A stretch of 64,000 nt of DNA from Ralstonia sp. UNC404CL21Col (GCF_000620465.1 NZ_JIBE01000003.1:1612001-1676000); one strand, 5' to 3'. Shown: positions 24,517-33,751, numbered from the stretch's first letter. The notes: generated by a model not told the origin, from the letters alone. Program-made: numbers and translations.

Positions 24517-25983
24517 GTGACCCACCTTTCTTCTGCTTCCTCCGTATCGGAACCCCGCCGCTGGCTCGCCTTTGGTGTGATGGTGACAGCGCAGTTCATG
24601 TTCATCGTCGATGCGTTCATCGCCAATGTGGCGATCCCGAGCATCCGCACGAGCCTGCATGCCACGCCCGCGCAACTCGAGGCCGTGCTGGCGGTGTACC
24701 AGCTTGGCTATGCGATTCTGCTCATTACCGGCGGCCGTCTGGGCGATCTGTTCGGTCGCAGGCGCGTCTTCCTGCTGGGCCTCGTGGCCTTTACCGCCAC
24801 CTCTGCCGGTTGCGGGCTGGCGGGCAGCGCGGCGGCGCTCATTGCATGGCGTTTCACGCAGGGCCTCTCCGCCGCGATGATGGTGCCGCAAGTGCTGGCG
24901 AGCGTGCAGGCGCTCTTTGCCGGCGCCGAGCGTGACCGGGCGCTGTCGATCTTCGGCCTGGTGATGGGCACGGGCGGCGCGGCCGGGTTGCTCGTAGGCG
25001 GCGCACTCACCAGCGCAGACATCGCCGGGTTGGGCTGGCGCTCGGCCTTCCTGATCAACGTGCCGGTCGGGCTGACCGCCGCGCTGCTCGGCTGGCGCTG
25101 GATTCCGCACCCGAGCGCCGACGCGGCAAAGGTGCATCTCGATACCGCTGGCGTGGCCTGGATGGCCGTCAGCGTGGCCGCCGTGCTGGTACCGCTGCTG
25201 TTCGGTCGCGAGCTGCACTGGCCGGTGTGGACGCTGGCACTGCTTGCCGTAGGCGTGCTGGGCATGGCGACGTTCCAGCAGCTTGAGGCCCGTGTCGACC
25301 GCGCTGGCGGTACGCCGCTGCTGCCGCCCACCTTGCTGCAGCATCGCGCGTTCATGACCGGCCTGACGGCATCGGCGCTGCACTACATCGGGATGATGGC
25401 CTTCTTCCTGGTGCTGACGCTGTATCTGCAAAACGGGCGGCAGCTGTCTGCGGTGCGCATGGGCGTTGCCATCCTGCCGCTGGCCATCACCTTTCTCATC
25501 ACGTCGCGGGTGGCGAATGCGTTGGTGCGGCGCCATGGCATTCGCGCGCTGCTAGCAGGCCTCGGCCTGATGGCGCTGGGGCTGCTGACGCTGCTGTCGG
25601 GTTTCGGCACGGCGTGGGCGCACCCCGCCACGCCGAGCATGGCGCGCATCGGCATTGCGGTGGCGCTGTACGGCGCAGGGCAAGGCTTGGTCGTCGTCCC
25701 GCTCATCGGCCTGGTGCTGACCGGCGTGGCACGTACGCAGGCCGGCGCAGCGGCTGGGCTGCTGATTACGGCGCAGCAATTGGCGGGCGCCCTGGGCGTC
25801 GCCTGCATCGGCGGGCTGTATTTCACGTTTGCCGCAGGCGGCGGTGCCATCGGCATGGCGCACGGCACGATGGCGGGATGCATCGCCATGTTGGCGGCGC
25901 TCGGCGCGGCTGCGGTGGGTTTTGCGAGGCTCGGGGCGCAGCAACGGCAACTGGCCGCGGCCGGCGCGGCAAGCCCGGCCTGA
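24517..25983 (+). CDS. MFS exporter, DHA2 (14-TM) family
   Basis: Drug:proton antiporter-like inner-membrane protein of 488 residues with about 14 hydrophobic segments. Motif A is visible as GGRLGDLFGRRRVFLLG (residues ~70-86), and the N-terminal pattern MFIVDAFIANVAIPSIRTSL is the DHA2 substitute for motif D1. GTG 24517 is the start, with CCGGAG ~5 bases upstream. A divergent MmyB-type regulator and a dyad operator lie just upstream, suggesting ligand-induced export. The substrate is unknown. Confidence 0.88.
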   Translation: MTHLSSASSVSEPRRWLAFGVMVTAQFMFIVDAFIANVAIPSIRTSLHATPAQLEAVLAVYQLGYAILLITGGRLGDLFGRRRVFLLGLVAFTATSAGCGLAGSAAALIAWRFTQGLSAAMMVPQVLASVQALFAGAERDRALSIFGLVMGTGGAAGLLVGGALTSADIAGLGWRSAFLINVPVGLTAALLGWRWIPHPSADAAKVHLDTAGVAWMAVSVAAVLVPLLFGRELHWPVWTLALLAVGVLGMATFQQLEARVDRAGGTPLLPPTLLQHRAFMTGLTASALHYIGMMAFFLVLTLYLQNGRQLSAVRMGVAILPLAITFLITSRVANALVRRHGIRALLAGLGLMALGLLTLLSGFGTAWAHPATPSMARIGIAVALYGAGQGLVVVPLIGLVLTGVARTQAGAAAGLLITAQQLAGALGVACIGGLYFTFAAGGGAIGMAHGTMAGCIAMLAALGAAAVGFARLGAQQRQLAAAGAASPA

Positions 25984-26105
25984 GTTACACCACACGATTC
26001 GATACTCGGGCGCGCGACACAAGCGCGCCCGCGTGCATTGATCGGCCGCAGCGGACATTCCACACTCCCGCGCGATGCGCTTGGCATCGCTCGCCTTCCT
26101 TCCGC

Positions 26106-26885
26106 ATGGCCACTGTTTCCCACCTTCGCACCGCGGCTTCGGCCCCGTCCGCCGCACCGTCGCTGGCTCGTCGCATCGTCGCGGAGGGGCTCGGCACAGC
26201 CCTGCTGATTGCGGTGGTGATCGGCACCGGCATCCACGCAAGCCGGCTCTCCGGCGGCGATGCCACGTGGACGCTGCTAGCGCAATCGCTGGCCGGTGGC
26301 GCCGGTCTGCTGGCGCTGCTGACGGTGTTCACGCCGGTGTCGGGTGCACATCTGAACCCGGCGGTCACCCTGTCGGCGTGGCTGCGGGGCGGTCTGCGTG
26401 GGCATGCGGCGCTGGCCTATCTGGCCGCACAAGTCGTGGGCGCCGCGCTGGGTGTGGCCGCTGCGCATGCCATGTTCGGCATGCCGGCGTGGGCGCCGGG
26501 CACGCATGCCGCAACCGGACCCGCCCTGTGGTGGAGCGAGGCTCTGGCAACGTTCGGATTGATTGGCGTGGGCATCGCCTGCGGCCGTCACGCGCCGAAG
26601 CAATTGCCGCTGGTGGTGGCCGCCTATATCGCGGCCGGATATTGGTTCACGGCGTCGTCATCGCTGGCCAACCCGGCGTTGGCCTTTGCCTGCGCGCTGA
26701 CTGACGGCCCCTCCGGCATCCGCCCGGGGGATGTCCCGGGCTACATGCTCGCGCAACTGCTCGGCGCCATGCTGGCAACGCCGGTGTTCAATTGGCTGAT
26801 GGGCGCGCAAGCATGGCCCGCGCAGGCATCCGACACGGGCATCGCCCCAACGCAAGCCGTGCCGATGCCCCGTCGGGCAGGCTGA
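26106..26885 (+). CDS. MIP-family channel (aquaporin / aquaglyceroporin)
   Basis: Membrane channel of 259 residues with six hydrophobic segments and two NPA boxes: HLNPAVTLSAW (residues ~83-93) and LANPALAFA (~187-195). It lacks the long loop of GlpF. Its sequence resembles the AqpS-like gene at 46433-47149 in this window, e.g. both have AAYI(A/G)A(A/G)YWFTAS before the second NPA, so it may pass small neutral solutes rather than only water. ATG 26106 has no strong ribosome site. It converges with the NarL-type regulator. Confidence 0.8.
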   Translation: MATVSHLRTAASAPSAAPSLARRIVAEGLGTALLIAVVIGTGIHASRLSGGDATWTLLAQSLAGGAGLLALLTVFTPVSGAHLNPAVTLSAWLRGGLRGHAALAYLAAQVVGAALGVAAAHAMFGMPAWAPGTHAATGPALWWSEALATFGLIGVGIACGRHAPKQLPLVVAAYIAAGYWFTASSSLANPALAFACALTDGPSGIRPGDVPGYMLAQLLGAMLATPVFNWLMGAQAWPAQASDTGIAPTQAVPMPRRAG

Positions 26886-26894
26886 ACCGGGCGC

Positions 26895-27542
26895 TTAGCG
26901 CAGCGCCGTCAACCCGCTGTCGCGAACGTACTGAAAGAGATCCGTCTCGCGCACCAGCCCCAGCTTGCGCAGCGCCACGGTCTTTTGTGTGCTGACGGTC
27001 TTGATGCTCGAACCGAGCCTCAGCGCAATGTCCGACACGGCCATGCCGCGGGCATACATGCGAAGCACTTCGCGCTCCCGCACGCTCAGTCGCTCGGACA
27101 CACTCCGTTCGTTGGAACCAAGGCCCGTGTCCTCCAGGATGCGCGGGCTGTCATAGCGCACGCCGCGCGCGCCGGCCATGACAGCGTGGCCGACATGAAC
27201 GAGGTCGTCGTTCTTGCTCACAATGCCCGACACGCCGATTTGCCGCATGGCGCGCAGCAGGGCCGGGTTGTGAACCATCGTGCAGACGACGATGGCGCGC
27301 TTGGGATGCTTCTTGCGCAGGCGCCCCAGCAGTTGCATGCCATCGAAAGCGGGGTCGCCGCCCAGGTTGTAGTCGGTCACGATGACATTGCAGTCGGCGC
27401 GCAGAAGCATCTCCAGCAGCTCGCGTCCGTCGTGTGCCTGTGCGACGACACGCAGCTGCGGAAATTGCCCAAGGGCCACCGCCAGCCCCCGCAGAATCAA
27501 CGGATGATCGTCTGCCGTCACGATCGAGAGGACAGAGGACAT
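26895..27542 (-). CDS. NarL/RcsB-type response regulator
   Basis: Two-domain response regulator of 215 residues. The receiver (1-~125) has TADDHP, phospho-acceptor Asp in VIVTDYNLGG and Lys in IVSKNDD; the LuxR-type HTH (~150-210) reads LSVREREVLRMYARGMAVSDIALRLGSSIKTVSTQK. The receiver and output resemble RcsB of the Burkholderiales/Bordetella BvgA group. No histidine kinase is adjacent; the next gene upstream on the same strand encodes a REC-EAL protein, as in some Bvg/Rcs-like loci. Confidence 0.85.
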   Translation of the reverse strand: MSSVLSIVTADDHPLILRGLAVALGQFPQLRVVAQAHDGRELLEMLLRADCNVIVTDYNLGGDPAFDGMQLLGRLRKKHPKRAIVVCTMVHNPALLRAMRQIGVSGIVSKNDDLVHVGHAVMAGARGVRYDSPRILEDTGLGSNERSVSERLSVREREVLRMYARGMAVSDIALRLGSSIKTVSTQKTVALRKLGLVRETDLFQYVRDSGLTALR

Positions 27543-27784
27543 GCGCGCGCCGTCAGCTCAAGCGCATCGCCGGCCATGGCGTGTCGTGCTCGGCAAACAG
27601 CAGGGTGGGAGAAATCGGAGCCGTCATGGAAGGAGGGAAGGCCGCAGAGAGGAGCGGGTACCTTACTCACCTGATATGCCCGGCGGGGTCAGACTTTTCT
27701 TACTTTTGCAGGATGTAACCTTTCGGGGCAGAAGCTGTTTCTATCAGGGCTGCGAAAAACTGAATGGCCCTGCGGCATTCGCCC

Positions 27785-28999
27785 TCAAGCCGCCGCCTGC
27801 ACGTGCGCCAGAAACGCCGTAACGGAGAGCGGCGCGGCCCACAGATACCCCTGGCCCGTGGCGCAGCCGAGCGCGCGCAGGGTCTGGCGCTGCGCATCGG
27901 TCTCCACGCCTTCGGCAATGCACTCGAGCTGCAGCGTGCGCGCCAGTTCGATCATCGTGCGGCAGATCACGCCGCGCTGACTGGTCTGATCCACCGCCGC
28001 CGTAAACGAACGATCGATCTTGAGAATGGTAAAGGGCAGGTCGGCCAGCAGCTTGAGCGTGGCAATGCCCACCCCAAAATCGTCGATGGCGAGCGGATGG
28101 CCCAGCAGGCGCAAGCGGTTCAGCGCGATGGTGAGCTGCGCGGCATCCGGCACGGGCGAATCCTCCGTCAGCTCGATCGCGATGGCCGCGGGCGCAATGC
28201 GTGCCTCGCGCACGATGGCTTCGATGCGGTCGATGGTGCCGGCCCGGCTCAGCGTCTGCGCAGACGCATTCACCCCGATCGAAACCGGATGCGCATGCGC
28301 AGCCAGCGCGTGCTGCACGCGTACGCAATGCTCCAGCACGTGGAAGAACAGGCCATCGGCTAGCCCGAGCGCTTCCAGGCGCGGCACGAACGCGGCGGGC
28401 GACACACGCCCGTGCACGGGGTGCATCCAGCGGCAGAGCGCCTCGGCGCCCGCAATCTGATTGCTGGCCAGATCGTGCTGCGGTTGAAAGACGACTTCGA
28501 TCTGCTCGGGCGTTTCGTGGATCAGCGCGGCCAGTTCATCATCGGAAAACTGCGGCAGGCCCACGGTTGCAGCGGGCGCCCGGTCCAGCTCGCGCGCGGC
28601 GGCTTCTTCGAGCAACGGCAGCACGTGCGCCGGGCGCAGCGGCTTTTGCACGCCGTGCGTGCGCGTCAGCCCGATCGCATCGGCCAGGCTGACGTGCGAC
28701 TCCACGATCGGCGCATCCATCGCGCTGACCCACGCCCACACGGGCGCCTGTCGCGGAAAAACGCGGCCGCCGCGCAGGTGCATCTGCTCCATCAGTTCGG
28801 GGCCGTTCATGCCAGGCATGTCGATGTCGCACAGCACGAGATCGACGTGGCAGAGCTGGAGGAGGTAGAGCGCCTCGCGGCCGTCGCAAGCGGTCAGGAT
28901 CTGCTGCACGCCCAGCGTATGGAGCAGTTGCCGGGCGGCAGCCCGTTGCACGGGGTGGTCGTCCACCACCAGCACGGCGAGTTGCGCGAAACCTTCCAT
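27785..28999 (-). CDS. Response regulator with EAL (cyclic-di-GMP phosphodiesterase) domain
   Basis: Protein of 404 residues, RocR-like. The N-terminal receiver (residues ~5-125) has VVDDHP and phospho-acceptor Asp in LVLCDIDMPGMNG. The C-terminal EAL domain (~150-400) carries the signature GAEALCRW, DDFGVGIATL and LKIDRSF, and ECIAEGVE near the end, which includes the main metal- and substrate-binding residues, so hydrolysis of c-di-GMP is expected. ATG 28999 follows AAGGAC; longer in-frame codons upstream are non-coding. It precedes the NarL-type regulator on the same strand. Confidence 0.88.
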   Translation of the reverse strand: MEGFAQLAVLVVDDHPVQRAAARQLLHTLGVQQILTACDGREALYLLQLCHVDLVLCDIDMPGMNGPELMEQMHLRGGRVFPRQAPVWAWVSAMDAPIVESHVSLADAIGLTRTHGVQKPLRPAHVLPLLEEAAARELDRAPAATVGLPQFSDDELAALIHETPEQIEVVFQPQHDLASNQIAGAEALCRWMHPVHGRVSPAAFVPRLEALGLADGLFFHVLEHCVRVQHALAAHAHPVSIGVNASAQTLSRAGTIDRIEAIVREARIAPAAIAIELTEDSPVPDAAQLTIALNRLRLLGHPLAIDDFGVGIATLKLLADLPFTILKIDRSFTAAVDQTSQRGVICRTMIELARTLQLECIAEGVETDAQRQTLRALGCATGQGYLWAAPLSVTAFLAHVQAAA

Positions 29000-29127
29000 C
29001 GGCCAGTCCTTGTTGTTGTGGGTATCGGGGCGAAGCGCATTGTGTCTGCGCGGTGTGACGCCACCGTCAGCCGCCATTGAAGCACCGCGCGGAGGCCTTG
29101 TCAGGCGCAGTCGATGCACGGAGCCGG

Positions 29128-29165
29128 AAAAAACAAAGCCCGCGCAGCTTTTCAACTGCGCGGGC
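29128..29165 (-). terminator. Minus-strand intrinsic terminator without an adjacent gene
   Basis: GCCCGCGCAG (29138-29147) pairs perfectly with CTGCGCGGGC (29156-29165). On the minus strand it is followed by TTTGTTTTTT. There is no protein gene between this and the next minus-strand terminator at 29241. Confidence 0.8.
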
Positions 29166-29240
29166 CTTGAGCGATTCCCCCAACCTTTTGAGCTTCCGAC
29201 GCCGGTGTCGGCGGCGTCGGGATGGAAGAAATCGTGCCCG

Positions 29241-29270
29241 AAAAAAATGAAGCCCGCAACAGGGGCGGGC
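29241..29270 (-). terminator. Second minus-strand intrinsic terminator
   Basis: GCCCGC (29252-29257) pairs with GCGGGC (29265-29270) around a 7-base loop. On the minus strand a TTCATTTTTTT run follows. The region 29271-29640 upstream of it holds no convincing ORF, only small hairpins (29289-29302 and ~29345-29360). Confidence 0.7.
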
Positions 29271-29646
29271 TCAAAAGGGGGGGAGTGCTCTCTAAAGAGA
29301 GAGCAAGGTGAAGTTTAGTGGAGGGGGTGCAGTCAGACTGTCCGGGGTTCGCCGAAACCCTTGTAGGACAAAAACTGACGCAATTTCGCGATGTTAGCTG
29401 CACAAAGCACACCGTTGCGCGCACATTCGCCGCGACAACGTGATGCAGGCAACGCTTTAGGCGGACACCGCTCTGACGCGCTTTAGCGATCGAAGCGTGG
29501 CTCGAAGCGCCCGCCTGAAAAATCTGCGCTCGTTGCTATCGGGCAACGCACCCCGGAGCAAGACGCCGAAAAGATGAGAATTCAGAGTAGCCAGAACCGG
29601 CTGAGATGCAAGGCGGCCAAAAGAACAACGAAAGCCGCGCGCCAAA

Positions 29647-29705
29647 GAAAAAAGCCCGAGCACCAGGTGCTCGGGCCACAATCCACCAAGGAGGGTGGAG
29701 GAGAC
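29647..29705 (-). ncRNA. Candidate small RNA with anti-Shine-Dalgarno loop
   Basis: A complete minus-strand transcription unit is visible. It has a promoter (TTGCAA at 29736-29741, 17-base spacer, TATAGT at 29713-29718), a predicted start near 29705, and a body of about 59 nt. The body has a hairpin (29683-29698, CCACC/GGTGG stem with a CTCCTT loop) and a terminator hairpin (29654-29676, GCCCGAGCAC/GTGCTCGGGC) followed by TTTTTTC. A single-stranded CTCCTCC lies near the 5' end. Both CUCC elements are complementary to Shine-Dalgarno sequences, as in anti-SD small RNAs. No protein is encoded. It could also be a leader for something downstream, but the terminator makes that unlikely. Confidence 0.65.
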
Positions 29706-29741
29706 AGTTCCTACTATAGCGAATCGTTTGCTGCGTTGCAA

Positions 29742-29941
29742 TAAGGTAGAACTACTTAATGTAACGAGAAGCTACAAGCGTTGCCGGCGCGCCACGTGTG
29801 ACGAAAACGATTGCAAGCGTCAAACGATGATGCAACGCAACAAAGCACGTGGCGCACCGAAAGCTCACGTCAAGCTCGCGGTGCGCCACGGTTCAATTTC
29901 GGGCTGATCGGCGAAAGTAACTGCTGACTTAGCAGCTCAAC
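29742..29941. other. Non-coding spacer between the small RNA promoter and metQ
   Basis: No protein gene is supported. The one structure seen is a 10-bp perfect inverted repeat, GCGCCACGTG (29789-29798) with CACGTGGCGC (29846-29855). Confidence 0.5.
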
Positions 29942-30748
29942 TTAAAACGCCGGCAGGATCGCACCCTTGAACTGCGTGTCGATGAACTTGCGCACATCTT
30001 CCGATTGGTAGGCGCGCACCAGCGTCTTCACCCACGGCTGGTTCTTGTCTTTTTCACGCACGGCGATCAGGTTGGCGTACGGCCCCTGGCGATCTTCCAG
30101 TGCGATGGCGTCCTTGGTCGGCGTCAGGCCGTTCTTGACCGCGTAGTCGGTGTTGATCGAAGCGGCGTCCAGGTCATCCAGCGAGCGCGGCAGCTGCGCC
30201 GAATCCAGCTCGATCAGCTTGATCTTCTTCGGGTTCTCGACCACGTCGCGCGGGGTGGCGTTGTTGCCGTTCGTGCCGGCACCCGCCTTCAGCTTGATCA
30301 CGCCGGCCTTCTGCAGCAGCAGCAGCGCGCGGTTGCCGTTGGACGGATCGTTCTGGATGCCGACCTTGGCGCCTTCCTTGAGCTGCGCCAGCGACTTGAC
30401 CTTCTTCGAGTAGAAGCCCATCGGCGCCACGTAGGTCAGGCCCACGTTGACGATCTTGTAATGGCGCGCCTGGATCTGGCTGTCGAGGAAGGGCTGATGC
30501 TGGAAGCCGTTGGCGTCCAGGTCGCCCGAATCGAGCGCGGGGTTGGGCTGGGCGTAGTCGTTGAACTCGATGATCTTGACGTCCAGGCCGTCCTTCTTGG
30601 CGACCTTCTGAACGACTTCCCAGATTTGCGCATCGGGGCCGCTCATGGTGCCGAGCTTGATCTGCTTGGTGTCGGCGTTGGCGGCGGTGGCGACGGCAAA
30701 GGCAATGGCCGGTACGGCCACGCGCGCAAGGCGGGAGAACAGAGACAT
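29942..30748 (-). CDS. metQ: MetQ/NlpA-family substrate-binding protein
   Basis: Periplasmic binding protein of 268 residues for methionine-type ABC uptake. The mature sequence is typical of NlpA/MetQ: KQIKLGTMSGPDAQIWEVVQKVAKKDGLDVKIIEFNDYAQPN, then DANGFQHQPFLD and GIQNDPSNGNRALLLLQKAG. The signal peptide (VPAIAFAVATAANADTK) has no lipobox cysteine, so the protein is probably soluble rather than a lipoprotein. No metN or metI is adjacent; it lies 137 bases downstream of kdpD on the same strand. The substrate may be methionine or a related compound. Confidence 0.85.
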   Translation of the reverse strand: MSLFSRLARVAVPAIAFAVATAANADTKQIKLGTMSGPDAQIWEVVQKVAKKDGLDVKIIEFNDYAQPNPALDSGDLDANGFQHQPFLDSQIQARHYKIVNVGLTYVAPMGFYSKKVKSLAQLKEGAKVGIQNDPSNGNRALLLLQKAGVIKLKAGAGTNGNNATPRDVVENPKKIKLIELDSAQLPRSLDDLDAASINTDYAVKNGLTPTKDAIALEDRQGPYANLIAVREKDKNQPWVKTLVRAYQSEDVRKFIDTQFKGAILPAF

Positions 30749-30885
30749 GGAGAAACCTCGTGGATCTTGTCGTGAATGAAATCCGCCCGCGGGTAGCGGG
30801 CGTGTGACGAGATCCTGTCATAGCGGCCCACGTAACCGAACGACTTTTTCGGCATGTCCATATGCCCTGCAACGGTGCAGCCGGG

Positions 30886-33702
30886 CTAGGCGATGGGCTC
30901 GGCGTCTTCCACAGGCGGCGGCTCGGCGGCGGGCAGGGCGACGACGAAGCATGCACCGCCATCGGCCGGCGCCTCCACCCAGATGCGGCCGTGATGCGCA
31001 CTGACGATCGCCTCGCACACCGCCAGGCCCAGGCCGACGCCGGTGGTGGCCGATTCCTTTTCGCCGCGCGTGAACTTCTCGAAGATGGTGCGCACCGAAC
31101 CGGCGGGCACACCCGGCCCGTGGTCGCGCACACGCAGGCGCAGTTCGTTGCCGTGCGCTTCGTCGCGGACGAGTTCGCCCGAGACGCGGACTTCGGTGCC
31201 GGCCGGCGCAAACTTGCCCGCGTTCTCCAGCAGGTTCGACAGCACGCGCTCCATCAACGGCCCATCGCAGCGGATGAGCGGCAGCGCCGAAAGGTGATCC
31301 ACCACCACACGATGATCGGGCAGCGGGTTCGCCTGCAGCGCGGCGCCCACCAGCTCCTCGATCGATTGCCACTCGAGCCGCAGCTTGACGTCCTGGTTCT
31401 GCAGGCGCGCCATGTCGAGCAGGTTGGTGACCATGGTGCGCATGCGCTGCGCCTGCTGGCCGATGGCGGCTGCAGCTTCGGCCTGCAGCGCGGGCAAGGG
31501 CGGCTGCGCGCGCAGCAGCGTCTCGGCCATCCCCACCAGGCCCGTGAGCGGCGTGCGCAAGTCGTGCGACACGGCGGCCAGCAGCGAATTGCGCAACCGC
31601 TCCGATTCAATCCGCACCAGCGCATCGCGGGCCACTTCCACGTAATGCACACGCTCGATGGCGATGGCGATGAGCGTGGCGCAGGCGTCGATCTGGCGGC
31701 GGTTGTCGGGCTGGGCGAGCACCTGGAAGGTTTCGGGCTCCACGGCGAGCACACCGCGAATCGCCATCGGCGCCTTCAAGGGCAGATACAGCACCGAGCC
31801 CGACGGCAGCGTATGCGTGCCCGTACCGGCAGGCTGGCCATGCTGATACGTCCAATCGGCCAGCACGCGGTCGAGGTTGGGCATGCCGGACGGCGCATCG
31901 GTGCTGCCTTCCGGCTTGGCAATCTGCGGTGCGCCCAGCCGCCCATCGAGCCCGACGAAGAAGAACGCACAGCGCCCGCCAAACGTTGCGTTGACGAAGC
32001 GCCCGCCGATGCTGACGATCTGGTCCAGCGTGAGCGCGGCGGACAACTCCCGCGCGGCCTCATACAGCGCATGCGCCGACGCCTCGCGCTGCACCGCCAC
32101 CTCGGCCTGTTCACGCAGGCCGGCCGTCAACTGGCCCACCAGCATGCCCACGGCCAGCATCACCCCAAAGGTCAGCAGGTACTGCACGTCGCTCACGGCA
32201 AAGGAAAAGCGTGGCGGCACGAAGAAGAAATCGAACAGCGCCACCGACAGCACCGACGCCAGCGCTGCGGGCCCGCGCCCATGGCGCATCGCCACCGCCA
32301 CCACGGCCGCCAGGAACAGCATGACGATGTTGGCCAGATCGAACACCGGCCGCACGAGGCTGGACAGCGCCGTCGCCACGCCCACATACACGCACGCGGC
32401 CACGTACGCCGGCTTGAGCCAACCGGCCTGTGCATCGGCCGCACGCTGCGCCTCGCTGCGCACGTCGGCACGGCCAATGTCTGCTGCGCGCGGCGGCAGC
32501 TGGATATGCGCTGGGTCCGCCGCCGCGCGGATCACGTCGACCTCGGGGCAGTGCCGTGCCAACGCTTCGGCAAAGTCGCCGCTCGGCAGCCGGCGCTCCA
32601 GCCCGATCGCCAGCCGCAGCGCAACCACGATGGCCCGCGCCGATCGCCAGCGCTTCTCCGGCGGCCGCCCGATCACCGCCTTGGTGATGTTGTGGCGGCG
32701 GATATAACCGGTGATCGCCTCGACGGCGTTGGTGCCAGCCAGCGTCTCCACCTTGGCACCGGCGTCTTCGGCCAGCTTGAGCAGGGCATGCAAGCGCTCG
32801 GTGCGCGCATCGGCGGCGCGCAGATGCGGCATCACCACGGCCACGGCATGCCAGTCGCATTCCAGCTGCGCGGCCAGCCGCGCGGCGCTGCGGATGACCT
32901 GCTCGCCATCGCCCTGTGGGTCCAGGCACGCGACGACGGTTTCGCGCGTGCGCCAGACGTTTTCAATGCGACGCGCGCGGCGATAGGCCTGCACGTCATC
33001 GTCGACGCGATCGGCGGTGCGGCGCAGGGCGAGTTCGCGCAGCGCGATGAGGTTGCCCTTGCGGAAAAAATTGCGCGCCGCGTGTTGCGCCTGCTCGGGC
33101 ATGTAGACCTTGCCCTCGGCCAGTCGGCGCAGCAGTTCATCGGCGGGCAGGTCGACGAGGATGACTTCGTTGGCCGCATCGAACACCGCATCCGGCACGG
33201 TTTCCCACACGCGGATGCCGGTGATGCTGCCGACCGCCTCGTTCAGGCTGTCGAGATGCTGGACGTTGACGGTGGTCCAGACGTCGATGCCGGCGGCAAG
33301 CAGGTCTTCAATGTCCTGCCAGCGCTTGGGGTGGCGCGAGCCTGCCACGTTGGAGTGGGCAAGCTCGTCGACGAGGATCAGCGCCGGCCGGCGCGCCAGT
33401 GCGGCATCCAGATCGAATTCGGGCAACGTGCGGCCCTTGTATTCGACTTGGCGGGTGGGAAGGTGCTCAAGGTCTGCGACCAGCGCGGCGGTTTCGGCGC
33501 GGCCGTGGGTTTCGACCAGGCCGATGATGGCGTCGATGCCGGCGGCGCGGGCGGCCTTTGCTGCGGCCAGCATCGCGTAGGTTTTGCCTACACCGGCCGA
33601 GGCGCCGAAATAGATGCGGAGTTTGCCGCGGGCGGACTGCTCTTGGTCGGATTGGAGTTCGGCTAGGAGTTGGTCGGGGTTCGGGCGCGCGGCTTCTTGC
33701 AT
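30886..33702 (-). CDS. kdpD: Potassium sensor histidine kinase KdpD
   Basis: Membrane sensor kinase of 938 residues controlling the Kdp K+ pump. Domains in order: the KdpD N-terminal domain with Walker A GASAGVGKTYAM (residues ~32-43) and VDELAHSN; a UspA-like domain (~250-370); four TM segments (~400-500); a GAF region; the H-box AVSHDLRTPLTGL; and the catalytic NLLENAGKFAP and GVGLGLAVCEAI. In most bacteria kdpE follows directly, but here 137 bases of non-coding DNA lead to metQ. A 655-base gap with a long inverted repeat separates it from kdpC. A long open frame on the opposite strand is a codon-bias shadow. Confidence 0.93.
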   Translation of the reverse strand: MQEAARPNPDQLLAELQSDQEQSARGKLRIYFGASAGVGKTYAMLAAAKAARAAGIDAIIGLVETHGRAETAALVADLEHLPTRQVEYKGRTLPEFDLDAALARRPALILVDELAHSNVAGSRHPKRWQDIEDLLAAGIDVWTTVNVQHLDSLNEAVGSITGIRVWETVPDAVFDAANEVILVDLPADELLRRLAEGKVYMPEQAQHAARNFFRKGNLIALRELALRRTADRVDDDVQAYRRARRIENVWRTRETVVACLDPQGDGEQVIRSAARLAAQLECDWHAVAVVMPHLRAADARTERLHALLKLAEDAGAKVETLAGTNAVEAITGYIRRHNITKAVIGRPPEKRWRSARAIVVALRLAIGLERRLPSGDFAEALARHCPEVDVIRAAADPAHIQLPPRAADIGRADVRSEAQRAADAQAGWLKPAYVAACVYVGVATALSSLVRPVFDLANIVMLFLAAVVAVAMRHGRGPAALASVLSVALFDFFFVPPRFSFAVSDVQYLLTFGVMLAVGMLVGQLTAGLREQAEVAVQREASAHALYEAARELSAALTLDQIVSIGGRFVNATFGGRCAFFFVGLDGRLGAPQIAKPEGSTDAPSGMPNLDRVLADWTYQHGQPAGTGTHTLPSGSVLYLPLKAPMAIRGVLAVEPETFQVLAQPDNRRQIDACATLIAIAIERVHYVEVARDALVRIESERLRNSLLAAVSHDLRTPLTGLVGMAETLLRAQPPLPALQAEAAAAIGQQAQRMRTMVTNLLDMARLQNQDVKLRLEWQSIEELVGAALQANPLPDHRVVVDHLSALPLIRCDGPLMERVLSNLLENAGKFAPAGTEVRVSGELVRDEAHGNELRLRVRDHGPGVPAGSVRTIFEKFTRGEKESATTGVGLGLAVCEAIVSAHHGRIWVEAPADGGACFVVALPAAEPPPVEDAEPIA

Positions 33703-33751
33703 GTTGCGTATTTTGGGTGTTTTTTTGTTGTGGGTGCATCCCCTGTTTCAT

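Noticed and set aside
29457-29741. 94-codon minus-strand ORF
   Set aside because: It spans the small RNA promoter and terminator, has no ribosome site and is Arg-rich without recognisable sequence.
30862-33666. 934-codon open frame on the plus strand
   Set aside because: It runs antisense to kdpD along its whole length; the product is Arg/His/Gln-rich low complexity, typical of a high-GC shadow frame.
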